From Sipunculus nudus (Eukaryota > Annelida > Sipuncula > Golfingiida > Sipunculidae): a stretch of 64,000 nucleotides of DNA. Position numbers and translations under genes: made by a program. This document shows positions 47,859-59,654 of this stretch, piece by piece. The first letter of the stretch is position 1. Each line of letters starts with the position of its first letter. The notes below the pieces were generated by a model. That model did no database searches and was not told where the DNA came from. It worked only from the letters and a program-made list of their open reading frames with translations. The stretch is from NCBI GenBank assembly GCA_026874595.1, contig CM049318.1:49752750-49816749 (forward strand). Direction: 5' to 3'.

Positions 47859-48283
47859 GTCTGAATCCGATTGCATGTCCGAGTCCTTCAGGTTTAAGTT
47901 CAAGTGCACCCATTTCGAGTCCGAGTCAATATTATTATAAATTGAAACTGGAAAATTTGAGATTATCCTTTGTTTTTTTTTGTAAGTTTATTTACACACT
48001 TTTACATTTATCTAGAAATTCAGAGTTAGAGCTTCGTAATATACATAACCGTTTTTCTAATTATTATGTTAAAAGTTCGCACATGTATATTACCTTTCGT
48101 ATTATTTGACAGAGCTTTTTTTTCTACCGGACTGGAGATGTTCTTAGCCTAATGTCTTTAGTCCTTACCTCCGAGTCCGAGTACAGGTCTGAGTCCAGGA
48201 AGTGCGAGTCCAAGTCTGAATCCAAGTCTCTAAAAAGGTGGACCCGTGTCCAAATTCGAGTCCAAGTCCGGACTCGAGTCCTA
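47859..48283. repeat. Degenerate (GAGTCC)n repeats
   Basis: Two clusters (47859-47932 and 48168-48283) of GAGTCC/GAGTCT/AAGTCC hexamers, for example CCGAGTCCGAGTACAGGTC and CGAGTCCAAGTCCGGACTCG. They are separated by AT-rich sequence. Confidence 0.8.
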
Positions 48284-48769
48284 CATCACTGAGTTGTATA
48301 ATTCGGAGAAATTGTTTTAAATGTGCACGAGGTCTTCCCATGTCAAGGATCTCAGCCACAGCTCCAGCTTGAGGCCCATCAATGTTTCTGATTTTACGGT
48401 TTTATATTGTGCTCCTGACGTTTGAAATAAACATATAATTACTCACACGGAGTATAAACAATTAGTTTTCTTATTTAGCGAAACCGCCTTTGTGCTAATA
48501 AAAAAGCAATATCACATAAAAACCATGAGTCCCGCTGGGCTCTAATTTGTTTTCACGGTAGTCGGTTTCAGTTATTGGTAGTTTTATCACTTTACTAGAA
48601 TGATGCATTTCGGTAACCTGTTCACGGATATTGAAATAATGATTACTAATAGTAACAGGCCGAGTAATACAATGCCATTTAAAAATCATGCGTACTACAA
48701 ATACATAGTTTTTACCAGCTTTACATACAAGCAGACAGCAGATACCGCACTCTATCAAAGTATATATAT

Positions 48770-48773
<4 letters not shown>

Positions 48774-48809
<36 letters not shown>
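48774..48809. repeat. (TA)n microsatellite
   Basis: Pure TA run. Confidence 0.95.
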
Positions 48810-48812
<3 letters not shown>

Positions 48813-49699
48813 CTGAAAACGTTAATTGTTAAATAACGTTCACGTTTATTTTAAGGCCTTTTGATTTTATCCTTCTAGCATGGAAATAATCAAGTATATT
48901 CCCAGTTACATCTAGCTGTCTGCAGCTTTCAATAAAGTATATCTTTACTGGTATCTCCTTTATCCCGAGAAAAAAAATCACCGAAAAAAAGATTAAGGAA
49001 GAGATGACTCAAAATCGTATTTTCACAATTTTTACTGTTTAATAAATTAACACAATTCTATTTAAGTTTGCGCTTCAGTCAGAACCAAACATGGTACGAT
49101 TGTTCTCTACTTGTCTGTTCTGTTATGAAATACCATATTTCGAAATGAGTAGCAGAAAATATAAAAGACTGGAAATTTGACTAAGCGGACTAAAGTAGTC
49201 TGCGGAAGTATAACGGCATCGGTGGGCAGTTTCAATCATCTGAGGGCGTCCCAGGGGCGACTCTTGAAATCGTTTTTTGCAGCAGTAATTCACCCTGGGC
49301 CACAATTGCATTTCCTTATCCATTTGTTTTCTTTTCGGTATTATTTTCCGACTGGAAGAAAAAGTGTCCTGCTGTACCGTCGTGTTTGTATAACATAGTA
49401 TTTTTTCTTATTCGCCGTAAATGTGTTTTCGAGTAACAAGAGCTCTATCATTCCATGTAAATATTATCAACTTGAGCTGAATTGAAGCTACAATACCTGT
49501 CAGTTATATAACCGACACCGATGAGGCCTTATTCCTGTTGCTTATTTGATTCAAACTCCTCTAAGCTGATCCTGTCAAATGCCCAATGAGTTGAAAATTT
49601 TGCATTACGACAAGCTAACGCAAAAACGACAAGTAACAAAACTTTCTAAGAGCCTATACTTATGTACTATTACACTACATACTAATAATGAAAAAAAAT

Positions 49700-49707
49700 A
49701 ATATATG

Positions 49708-49763
<56 letters not shown>
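49700..49763. repeat. (TA)n microsatellite
   Basis: TA run with two G interruptions. Confidence 0.95.
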
Positions 49764-49765
<2 letters not shown>

Positions 49766-49929
49766 CTGTGAGTCATTCTAAAATCTTTTTTTTTCTTGTC
49801 ATTGGATCATAGTAAAACGACAACATTGCAAATACTGAACTCTCTATTTTTTAATGCGCGGAACTGATATTATTTCCGATGACATATACTCTACCTGTAA
49901 TTAATGTTTTTTTGTGTCATTTAAGTAGA

Positions 49930-49930
49930 C

Positions 49931-49988
<58 letters not shown>
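49930..49988. repeat. Compound (AT)n(AG)n microsatellite
   Basis: AT run to about 49952 then AG to about 49988. Confidence 0.95.
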
Positions 49989-49991
<3 letters not shown>

Positions 49992-50466
49992 GTGAAACCC
50001 CGTTGTTTCGAGCTCGCTTAAATCGAATAACAGCTTTTGTCGAAGTTTCATGCTTATTACTACATAAAAACCTACAAGTTTCAAGTGATTTACACGCAGT
50101 GTGTAAGATATTAGCCCCGGGAAAAAATGGGAACTTGAGATGCATGGATCGATAGAGGTAAGTTCATTCTAAAAAAACTTTATTAAAACGTCAGATATAT
50201 GGGGGAACTATGGAAAATGACACCTGTAGGTCACACTAGGTAATATTCCCACTCCCAAAGAGGGCATTTCTATGCATGGCGACATGGGACTTGCGTAACA
50301 ACGATTGAATGCTACCACCGTTAATTATAGTATAGTACAGGTGCGCGTTTCAGATCTAGTCTTTGCATTGAATTTGATAAGACATTTGTTACGGAACCTA
50401 ATATAAACAGTCACGTAGTCGTGACGAGCCTAAATTTTGTTATGGAGATAAAAAAATATCAGATTC

Positions 50467-51233
50467 TGTAACACTAATCAGCGTGAAATGTCTAGGGGAA
50501 TGAAGAAAGAAGTCAGTGGTTTTTTTTAACAAAAAACTATAATTTATTCTTAAAACAACCCTAACATTACAATACACTAAATCAATACAATTACACAGTA
50601 CAACTACAGTAGAACAACAAATCAATACAATCACACAGCATAATAAACAAAGTGCACAGTACCTGGATACCACCACTGTCACAGCGACAAGTCCTTTAAA
50701 ATGTATAAGCCGGATGAACAATTCACACAAATCTTCTCAGAGAGTAATAGTCCAATGTAATCACAAAATCAATCTACTGTAATTCAAAAGTGAAATCCTG
50801 GCAGTGATCCGAAAGGTAAACGTAAGACTATATAAAATCCGTAACAAATTTAGAAGAAAAGCTATAACTGAAGTAAAGGTCCACGCTTCTGTGTCCGCTG
50901 GAATATTCTCTCACCTCTTCTCTCTGCTCTAAAAACACAGCCACTATTTATAACCTTTCATCAGAAAACTCTAGAAAATTCCCTTCACAACAATCGAAAA
51001 GAACAATACACGTGCATAGACATGAACATTCGAGACAGGCACGGCAGCGAGATGTTACACTCCGCGAGAGTTCAACCAGTACGGATTAAACCGAACTTGC
51101 AACACCCGGCCAGCGAGAAAGCCCCGGACTAGCATGACCGCTGTGTTTACACGTCAGACGCCTCGTGTGGGCCGGGCTATGCCGCTATACACATGTAAGA
51201 CCACTGCATACAATAAAAGAGACATCTGTAACA
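50467..51233 (-). mobile_element. LTR-like element, copy 2 (767 bp, minus)
   Basis: Reverse-strand homologue of 39417-40210. It has the TGTTACAGATGTCT start, AGAAAATTTC/CTAGAAAATTC-type block, a GAGAGAATATTCCAGCGGACA block downstream of the TATA position (TTATAAATAG here), GTCGCTGTGACAG, TTAAGAATAAATTATAG and the TGTTACA end. Similarity is high but with many indels. It is also followed by GAATCTGA. No matching target duplication was found. Confidence 0.6.
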
Positions 51234-51464
51234 CGTTACATTAAACATACGTTCGCACACGCATATGCACAAATATTAAAAAAAACTTGGATTCAAGCAT
51301 TTAATAATCCCCATTTACATCTTATTCCTAAACCTTGCCGAAATATACTTACCAGACACTTTTTTACCGTTCGCTCTCTTAATCTGTCTAGACCACTTCT
51401 TATAGAACTCTCGGCATTTTTTAATGGAAGCGCTAAAACAATATGAAAGCCTTCTCATTCCCAG

Positions 51465-51648
51465 GCGGGACTCGTGTCTGTATCCCTGCATCGAGCGATT
51501 TATCAAATCTACGTGTTCAGGCTTGCGTCTGCGTCCGACGCAACTGGAAACACGTCCGTTATTTACTACGCCATCGGTTTTTATCGAATCAATCGGACGC
51601 ATTTTATCGCATTCACCATTTGAAATGTGGTTTACATTTAACAGATAG
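51465..51648 (+). CDS. Candidate 184 bp internal exon
   Basis: Acceptor CTTCTCATTCCCAG precedes 51465 and donor GATAG|GTAAGG follows 51648, both close to consensus. All three plus frames are essentially open: one reads GTRVCIPASSDLSNLRVQAC, another SVSLHRAIYQIYVFRL then ASASDATGNTSVIYYAIG (stopping shortly before the donor). A long antisense frame also overlaps. The second reading has a faint cadherin-repeat flavour (SASDATGNTSVIYYAI), too weak to name. GC near 50 percent may explain the openness. Confidence 0.3.
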
Positions 51649-52280
51649 GTAAGGTATATAGTGTCCCAAGCCTGTGTTGCGGGTATTGTCATAGTTCTTG
51701 CTACTCCGGAAGTAGCAAATTCGCATTGAGTACATAAGCTACTTCAAGTGGGTTTCGTTATAGAATATATAATTTTATATCACCTATTTATGATGAGATA
51801 ATATTAATAGTTATTATAAATTCAAAAACATAATAACGAGTAGATGGTCTTTGATTATATATAATTGCAGAACTTAACGCTGACAACTTTAGAATGTCAC
51901 AGGAGAGTAATCAATCGAATATTCGAATATATTCTATATTTAATCTATCATTTATTAATATTTAATCGTGGGTAAGTAATCGTTTTTGATAAAAAAAAAT
52001 GACCAGCCACAGAAGTTTTCATCATTTTTAAATCAGCATTGTATTTATTAATAATCTCAAAATAATTATCAGTCTGTCCAAAATATTTTTTTTCTAATTT
52101 AAAAGTGAAGCAGCTCTTATGGCTCTTAATTTTTATTAGTTACATGTAAAATAAACACTTGATTAGAAATTTCATAAGCTTCACAAATTATAATATTATT
52201 ATGACATCAAAAAGAAGATATTTATTTATTTTTACGCCACGTCTCAGGTTTAACTGCTAACAGTACTCATTATATTCTTA
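51649..52280. other. AT-rich, no feature
   Basis: No gene or repeat supported. Confidence 0.5.
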
Positions 52281-52409
52281 TGAGTACATTTTGAGTACTC
52301 AGAACTCGTACTCGAGTACTGTCATAAAGTAGTTAAAATACACGTACTTGTACTCGACTACTTTATAAATACTCAGTACTTGTACTCGAGTACTTTCATT
52401 GTACTCGGA
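52281..52409. repeat. Degenerate (GAGTAC)n palindromic repeats
   Basis: Repeated GTACTCGAGTAC and TGAGTACTCAG words. Each word is self-complementary, so the tract can fold in many registers. The relation to (GAGTCC)n at 48 kb is by pattern only. Confidence 0.8.
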
Positions 52410-53707
52410 CCCAACTCTGGATATCTGCACCATGTGATATAACACGGGGCAAGGGATATAGCACACGAAATTTGTTCAAGTTTGCGATGAGCAGTACCAG
52501 CTGAGTATCTGATGAGGGGGTGAGGTATGTTAAAGAGGTCTATTCCGTTCTGATGTCTTTTAATTAAAGATAATAACACCAACCTCCTCAGGTTAGCTGG
52601 TTGTCAGCTTAATTAAATATAAATCCTTAAAAGCCTTTTTCCTTGATATTTCTGTTTTTTGAAAGTTATGGATAACTTTCTACCTACATTTCTCAGCTTA
52701 TTTAGATTTATTAAAATCCTAGAATATTATCATGCATTTCTATACCAAATCATTGAAACGCTTGAATCCTAGCTCTGAATGACTGTTTAGAATAACAGTG
52801 CCTCCTTTCATATTGTGGGCGCAAATATAAAAAGAAGGCATATAATACCGTTTATGCAATGTATAATTATAAAATGTTGAGTTGGATATCCAAAAATGAA
52901 TGACGTAAATGATAACAAAAACATATGATGATTAACATGGGACTGGTCTTAAGAAGCTGTATTATCACGCATATATTCGGTAAAACCTGCATCTTAATTA
53001 AGGAAATGTCTTCTTAAACGTTCTACGTCTTTGTTATTTAACTTTGTAATCCGATTTATTTAAATTATAAAGGACTTCTGTAAAAAGTGGGAACTTCATA
53101 TATTGGTCCTAGTTATGGTATGAAATGATATATAATAAACAAGTCTGCAAAAATCTTTTTCATGAATAATGAACAACATTTCAAGTGATCGAACCCGAAA
53201 TTCCAGCTGCCAATAAAAAATCCAGCAACAGGCGTGTTTCAGCAACGTACGCGAGTTATTTGATCCGTTCAAATGCCTTATTGCTTAGGAATGAAATAGA
53301 CGTGAGGGCGTACTTGTCAGAGGCTTAATAGTCTGAGGACGCACAACAGTAATCTGAACTATACATGCATTTAAACAGAGAGAGAGACGGAAAGACAAGA
53401 CAGAGCGACAGTGGGAACGGATTTGATGCAAATATGTTTACTTATATTCAAATATTTCTTTATGATATAATAATATAACAACTCGCCCTATGCAGAAACT
53501 TGAAATTTCTTTAAAACATATAACCTATAATTATACCAGTTTATCTTATCACCCCCTTTCTGGCAAATGGGATATGCAGAAATAGTTATTGTGAGAGGAA
53601 ATTATTCACAAGACTCATTGCATTGATCGCAGGTGTTTATCTGTTACCTTTCTTTGGATCACTGTATTTAATTCAAGCTGGTCAATACCCGATTGATTTT
53701 GTTTCAG
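52410..53707. other. AT-rich, no supported gene
   Basis: Possibly intronic to the exon candidate at 53708; nothing else seen. Confidence 0.4.
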
Positions 53708-53798
53708 TGAGGTGTGCACCAAAGGATCTACAAGGACTTGGATACGAAGTATAATAGGCCTAAACGACGAGGAGACAGACGCTGGCATGTTAATCGTG
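53708..53798 (+). CDS. Candidate 91 bp internal exon
   Basis: Flanked by GATTGATTTTGTTTCAG on the left and GTGAGTACCC on the right, both very good splice consensus. Only one frame is open across it: EVCTKGSTRTWIRSIIGLND followed by EETDAGMLIV (entry phase 1, exit phase 0). The DEETDAG stretch recalls the DxAGxYxC end of Ig-like domains, but the Tyr and Cys are absent. No neighbouring exon was found in the window. Confidence 0.35.
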
Positions 53799-54109
53799 GT
53801 GAGTACCCAACTTATTTTATTTACACAGACCCTGTCTGACATACACTGCCCTAATTGTGTAAATTATACAAGGATACAATCTGTTAAACTTCAAGGATAC
53901 ACTCTATTAAAAACTATTCTCCCAAACGGCGAGCGTCGTGTGCGCTGTCTCGGCAGGCTAACAAATGCATTAACATGTTAAATAATTTATTTTATATCAA
54001 AATATTTGTTCTAGTTCATTATTGCTGAATACAACTTTTTGCAAGGAAAACCATCTTTGCAAACAAACTGCAAACTGCAAAATTGTTTTACATGATGTTA
54101 TGGTTCTGC

Positions 54110-54265
54110 GTGTGAGAAAACACAGTCCACGTGTGTCTGTTTATCATAACAAGACTGTGTGACCGTAGCCCCACATTTTATAAAGCGACAACTCCCAAAC
54201 AAGGAGAGGAAACAGGAACAATGTAACACAGCAGAATCACCAGTGCGAGCTTGAAAAATCTTTAT
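54110..54265 (+). repeat. R3 dispersed repeat, copy c
   Basis: GTCTGTTTATCATAACAAG and GTGTGACC, then CAACTCCCAAACAAGGA and GCTTGAAAAATCTTTATTTG. Aligns with 24085-24250 to its last base and stops exactly where the 50 bp minisatellite begins. Confidence 0.6.
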
Positions 54266-54270
54266 TTGTG

Positions 54271-55519
54271 ATGTTGCTTGGAACAGCTACCAGGTGACAT
54301 GCACGTACAGTTCATGTTTTGTTTGTCTTGGTACGGCTACCAGGTGACATGCACGTACAGTTCATGTTTTGTTTGTCTTGGTACGGCTACCAGGTGACAT
54401 GCACGTCCAGTTCATGTTTTGTTTGTCTTGGAACGGCTACCAGGTGACATGCACGTCCAGTTCATGTTTTGTTTGTCTTGGAACGGCTACCAGGTGACAT
54501 GCACGTACAGTTCATGTTTTGTTTGTCTTGGTACGGCTACCAGGTGACATGCACGTACAGTTCAAGTTTTGTTTGTCTTGGTACGGCTACCAGGTGACAT
54601 GCACGTACAGTTCATGTTCTGTTTGTCTTGGTACGGCAACCAGGTGACATGCACGTACAGTTCATGTTTTGTTTGTCTTGGTACGGCTACAAGGTGACAT
54701 GCACGTACAGTTCATGTTTTGTTTGTCTTGGTACGGCTACCAGGTGACATGCACGTCACGTTCATGTTTTGTTTGTCTTGGTACGGCTACCAGGTGACAT
54801 GCACGTCACGTTCATGTTTTGTTTGTCTTGTTACGGCTACCAGGTGTCATGCACGTACAGTTCTTGTTTTGTTTGTCTTGGTACGGCTACCAGGTGTCAT
54901 GCACGTACAGTTCATGTTTTGATTGTCTTGGTACGGCTACCAGGTGACATGCACGTACAGTTCATGTTCTGTTTGTTTTGGTACGACTACCAGGTGACAT
55001 GCTCGTACAGTTCAGGTTCTGTTTGTTTTGGTACGACTACCAGGTGACATGCAGGTCCAGTTCATGTTTTGTTTGTCTTGGTACGGCTTCCAGGTGTCAT
55101 GCACGTCCAGTTCATGTTTTGTTTGTCTTGGTACGGCTACCAGGTGACATGCACGTCCAGTTCATGTTCTGTTTGTTTTGGTACGGCTACCAAGTGACAT
55201 GCACGTACAGTTCATGTTCTGTTTGTTTTGGTACGGCTACCAGGTGACATACACGTCCAGTTCATGTTTTGTTCGTCTTGGTATGGTTACCAGGTGACAT
55301 GCACGTCTAGTTATTTGCGACGTTGCTTGGTACTGTAACCAGTGGACATGCACCTCTAGTTCATGTTTTGTTTGTTTTGGTACGGCTACCAGGTGACATA
55401 CACGTCCAGTTCATGTTTTGTTCGTCTTGGTACGGTTACCAGGTGACATGCACGTCTAGTTATTTGCGACGTTGCTTGGTACTGTTACCAGTGGACATGC
55501 ACCTCTAGTTCATGTTTTG
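54271..55519 (+). repeat. 50 bp minisatellite, about 25 units
   Basis: Unit core: GGTACGGCTACCAGGTGACA followed by TGCACGTACAGTTCATGTTT and TGTTTGTCTT. Twenty-one consecutive units keep an exact 50 bp register from 54281 to 55281. The last four alternate with a variant (TTATTTGCGACGTTGC...TACTGTAACC), giving a higher-order unit of about 149 bp. Frames are open in several registers because unit length is 3n+2 and stops are rare; the predicted peptides repeat CFVCLGTATRCHAR-like strings. Non-coding is the simpler reading. Confidence 0.95.
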
Positions 55520-58240
55520 CACCACTTATCCAGCCCAAAGCAAGAATATTTCCACTTGTTTACAGGGGCAGACAAACGATTTCAGAATGAAATATAAGAC
55601 GATACCTAAATATCTTAAGGCGAAAACACTATACGTCATGTATATTTAACAGACATTATTTATAAAGGTCAATTTGAAAATCTTATAAGATAAATAACGT
55701 GAGATAAGGGACTTCACTGAAGGAACGTTCCTGTCACTTACTAAGACCATGCACTTATTCTTATATTACTTCTATAGACCAGTTGTTACATTATGTTTCA
55801 GAATTATTTGTTTATGCCAATCGGTGTCTTTTGTATGGTGTTAATGCAAGGGTTCGTTCTAGTGAAGCTATAATCACCCATATACCCCAAATGTATTGTC
55901 ATCTTCACAACAGAACAAATTTGTTTTGTCAACCTGATGTCAGTTTCATCTGAAGAATTTACCAACTGGTTTTTGACATATAGCACAAGGTCGGCGGGAC
56001 AGTTAAACATACTAATCTATGACCTGTTCTTGATTAGACCTATAAGTTCCAGACAGATAATGATATATTATTTTGATATATTAACTACCAAGCTTCTACG
56101 TAGAACAGTCCTGATCCTTTCACACTCACGTATCTATTAGGACCTTGGGGGGATCAGTTTTAACAATTTTGTGACAGTATAATCTACAGTAAAATATTGT
56201 TGTCTCAGCAACAAGACACTATTTAATAAAACAAGAAATTTTACATGTGTATACAGACGAGCCCACTTTGTGTCATATCGGTTAATAGAAAATCCCGTTT
56301 ATTGTCACATAAATCTGAAATCCCAAACCATTTCCTATATAAACAATGGTAAATCTGACCGTTTAATATCATGGAATATTGTCATAATCCCGTTTATTGT
56401 CATGCTTGGAACCCTTGGCAGTGATACCAGTTCGCAGTTAATATCACATCAAACGCCGAGACGGTGATCAACGAGGCCAAGCGCCTGTAATCGGTCAGGC
56501 GTACCAAACGTTAGTGCGGCAGGCAAGTGTAGTGATGCATGCTGGTCATTCCCCGCCTCTTAGCTAATTAACATCTGAAGATAACAAGGTAATCCAGATC
56601 ATTGAGTTTCTTCGTACGTTAACAAGGACGATGTTTGCGATCACATATCATTCATAATGAACTCCTGGCCTTTGAAAGGCCGCGGTTTACACCTCAGTGA
56701 CGTTTCGCAGAGATGATATGAAGCTCAAACAAGTAAACATAAAAGCCAGAAACTGAACGTGCTTAAGCTCGCCCTTTGTCCGAGTGCCTTCAAGCTCAGG
56801 GACGGTTTGCAGGTTCAGATATACAGTACTGAATGAAAGGTGTGTATTTGCTTAGCTGAAAACATAAAAGTAACTACAACTTCATTGCCATTGCTTGTAT
56901 GCTTTAGCGTAAGTTTCTTGTTTCAACCTCAGTAACAGAAAGGTTATATAATATAGATTAGAATGATTGAGAGAATGGTTTACAATATGGAGAGAATGAT
57001 TGACAATTTTACATTTCCTCTGAACTGGTGGCTAAGAAGACGGGGTTGACCATTATAACAATGTATAGTTTATGACCTTACTTTCTGGCGATGTGAGTCC
57101 ATATCACTATCGAACCATGTAACCACATATCTCCCCATGGATTATTTCTACATAACACGCCTAAAATACCGCTCGTAAAACATACTTTAATCCCACGCTG
57201 TAGTGACCCTGATCTCACCGGCTATACATAAAGTGTAATAGGTTTTACACGGAGCTTAAAATGTCAATATCCCCGAAAACTAAATAACGGCAATGCACAG
57301 CTAAGGAGCTAATATTTTCATTACTATTTGCTTTAAGTGCTGTATATATTGATATGCATGTGTATTTCACAGTGGTGTTACTATGATTATAACGTCCAAA
57401 CTCCGAATCCCAATTCCTAATTAAGAGAATTAACTTGTGTGGATATTAATTCATTTACATGGACATATAGAAAACAGAAATAAATTAATTTGTTGACCAC
57501 TGCTTCATTTATCAATCATTTGACTGGTATTGCCGATATAGCTGTTCAAAGGCTGACATTAAGGTAACCTCATAAAGGTTTATGATTTGTTTTACTTGAA
57601 TTAACGACTATGCGTGTTATCTATCTTATATTTATTTGTAACTTATGATCAGTTGCACAATATTTTGTATTATAATTATGATGTAAATACAAGAGACCTA
57701 TGACGTTTGAAATCAGGGTAGAGCAGCTAACTTGTCGTTTTCATACCAGAGCTGAGGCAGTCTGGCCGATACAGACATGCCTGGCTGATTTAAACCTCTA
57801 TAACTGGGCCGCGATATGAACTAGGTATCTGGCGTCCTATCGCGTGGGCCGGGGTACTTGTATTCCATTGCTGTTATGCCCGGTATTTTCCATTTTTTTA
57901 AATATCCTGTAACATATGACCCGGGTGAATGCTCAGGATTGAGTCTCAGGTTTGCCGCTTATGATTTACGTTCATAAAGCCCAGAAAATGATTGCGCCAA
58001 TAACTGCTCTGTCACGGAAACATGGCGAACCCCATAGTTGTCCGTTTGATGCACTACCTGCTGCATTCAGGAGCTTAGGCGGAAACCAAAATGACGAATA
58101 TGAAGAGGCGCCGGTTATCCACGTTATTTGTTCCACGAAAATCTGCTTGTGAATTGTACATGTGGCCGAAATTAGTTTGTTGTGTCAGAAGAACTACGTG
58201 CCTCTGATGCACTGCATCAGACTGCGCTGTAATTTGGGTG
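55520..58240. other. No supported gene
   Basis: A 66-codon plus frame at 57952-58152 (MIYVHKAQKMIAPITALSRK at its start) has fair composition but no convincing acceptor. AATCCCGTTTATTGTCA occurs twice at about 56292 and 56387. Rest AT-rich. Confidence 0.4.
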
Positions 58241-58535
58241 CTATATAATGACACCCGCCGCTCGGTTTCCAACGGACAGGCCATTCATCTTTAAACTACA
58301 GAACCGAGAGCTCTGGAATGATATATATCCCCTTTTGATTTCCTCCCCGGTATAGTGTATGATGAGGAACGGTGGGTCTTCCCTACCAGCCAGGTAATAT
58401 CCCTCGACCAGGGGAAGGCTGTACAACACAGGGTCCATTATAATGTTGACATTTGGATGCGATGAAACCGGGACCTTATTCCGAGTTTTGTATTTTTGTC
58501 CTTCAACAAGGTTTGCTCTTGCTATAAATATGAGC
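58241..58535 (-). CDS. Candidate coding exon, unrecognised protein
   Basis: An open frame of about 97 codons between stops. Its interior reads NLVEGQKYKTRNKVPVSSHP, NVNIIMDPVLYSLPLVEGYY, LAGREDPPFLIIHYTGEEIK and RGYISFQSSRFCSLKMNGLS. Composition is balanced and looks like a globular protein. Possible acceptors are CAAACAG near 58510 or ATTTATAG near 58520 (both with poor pyrimidine tracts). A possible donor GCGG|GTGTCA lies just before the stop. It could also start at the in-frame ATG at 58438 (MDPVLYSLP...). No family recognised and no neighbouring exons found. Confidence 0.4.
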
Positions 58536-58712
58536 TGTTTGTTATTTTATAAATGACAGACCGTTGATCTAAAAAGCGCGTTCTGTCAGCGTGAACTATT
58601 TCAGCCGATGTAAAATTGTGCACATTGATGGATTCTGTGAAAAATATACACTATCGTTTACAAACTGTCATATTACCCTGGCGATTATTTTATTCCTACT
58701 TTGACTAAATAT

Positions 58713-58713
<1 letters not shown>

Positions 58714-58747
<34 letters not shown>

Positions 58748-58770
58748 TAGAGGGCGAGAGAGAGAGAGCT
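58714..58770. repeat. (AG)n microsatellite
   Basis: AG run with a few interruptions (CGATAGAGGGCG). Confidence 0.95.
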
Positions 58771-59544
58771 GTAAATTTAGCAAATTCTCTGCATCAACAT
58801 AATCTTCAATTACCCCGGCCAGAAAATATATATGCCCTACACATAATTCCTTCCGGTTTACACTTTGATTGGTCAATAATATTTTCAAGAAAGTCTGATA
58901 AATTAAGCAGCATACTTATTTTTCAAATTTACGTTTCTGCGATGGTTACTATATATGTCTTCTTTCAATGCACGCGGACATTTGCCAGTCTGATGCTTTC
59001 CTGGCAGATATTTATATGTTGCATGTTTTCCAGGCTTAACCACTGGCTAATCAACACTGGTTTACCTACATTGGCATGCCATCGTTTCCTCCCGGGAGTG
59101 ATCAGCATTCATGCTATTCTCACAACCTGCCATCTCCTTGGCTCGGGGGATGTGTGTCAATGAGATGTGACCACCCACGTCCCAATTAGGCTTTAGCAAG
59201 CCCGAAAGATAAAAAAACCTGTCATGTAATTTCTTTATTACTTAAAGCCGGCTATTCAACAACCTTTTCTACATGTTTAATGTGATTTCTGGCTTACTCT
59301 TCGTGGTAATAATGAATTCTGGGTAATTCCCTTTAAAAAAGTTTTTTAAAGCGCCTCTGTGATGTATGTATGAGCTATTTGTAAACAGAGCTGTATTGAC
59401 AAACGGGGAAAAACCTTGCAGAATATGTTGTATAAGACATTTGGAGGTCACTTGTTGCAATACGGCCTTTGTAAAAAAAAACTCTTGTTTGTCCATCTTT
59501 GCCAGGTGTCACTGCTGAATACATGTTTATTGTTTTAACGGGTC

Positions 59545-59612
59545 CCCCAAGTGTTATAAACACATGGATATAAACAAAATGAACGGCCTGTATATGGTAG
59601 GATTTTGCCTTT
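59545..59612 (+). repeat. R6 short dispersed repeat, copy 2
   Basis: Partner of 16853-16915 (TGGATATAAACAAAATGAAC, CCTGTATATGGTAGGATTTT). Confidence 0.6.
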
Positions 59613-59654
59613 TCTGTATTCTTCCTAGTTCAATGAATAATCTTTAGTAAAGAG

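Noticed and set aside
51465-51648. Cadherin repeat call for the SASDATGNTSVIYYAI reading
   Set aside because: The match is short, lacks the LDRE, DxD and DxNDN calcium-binding motifs, and two other frames are equally open.
54719-55508. Long repetitive peptides with regular Cys encoded across the 50 bp minisatellite
   Set aside because: The unit length is not a multiple of three, several frames are open at once, and there is no start, signal or splice context. The openness follows from the unit having few stop codons.
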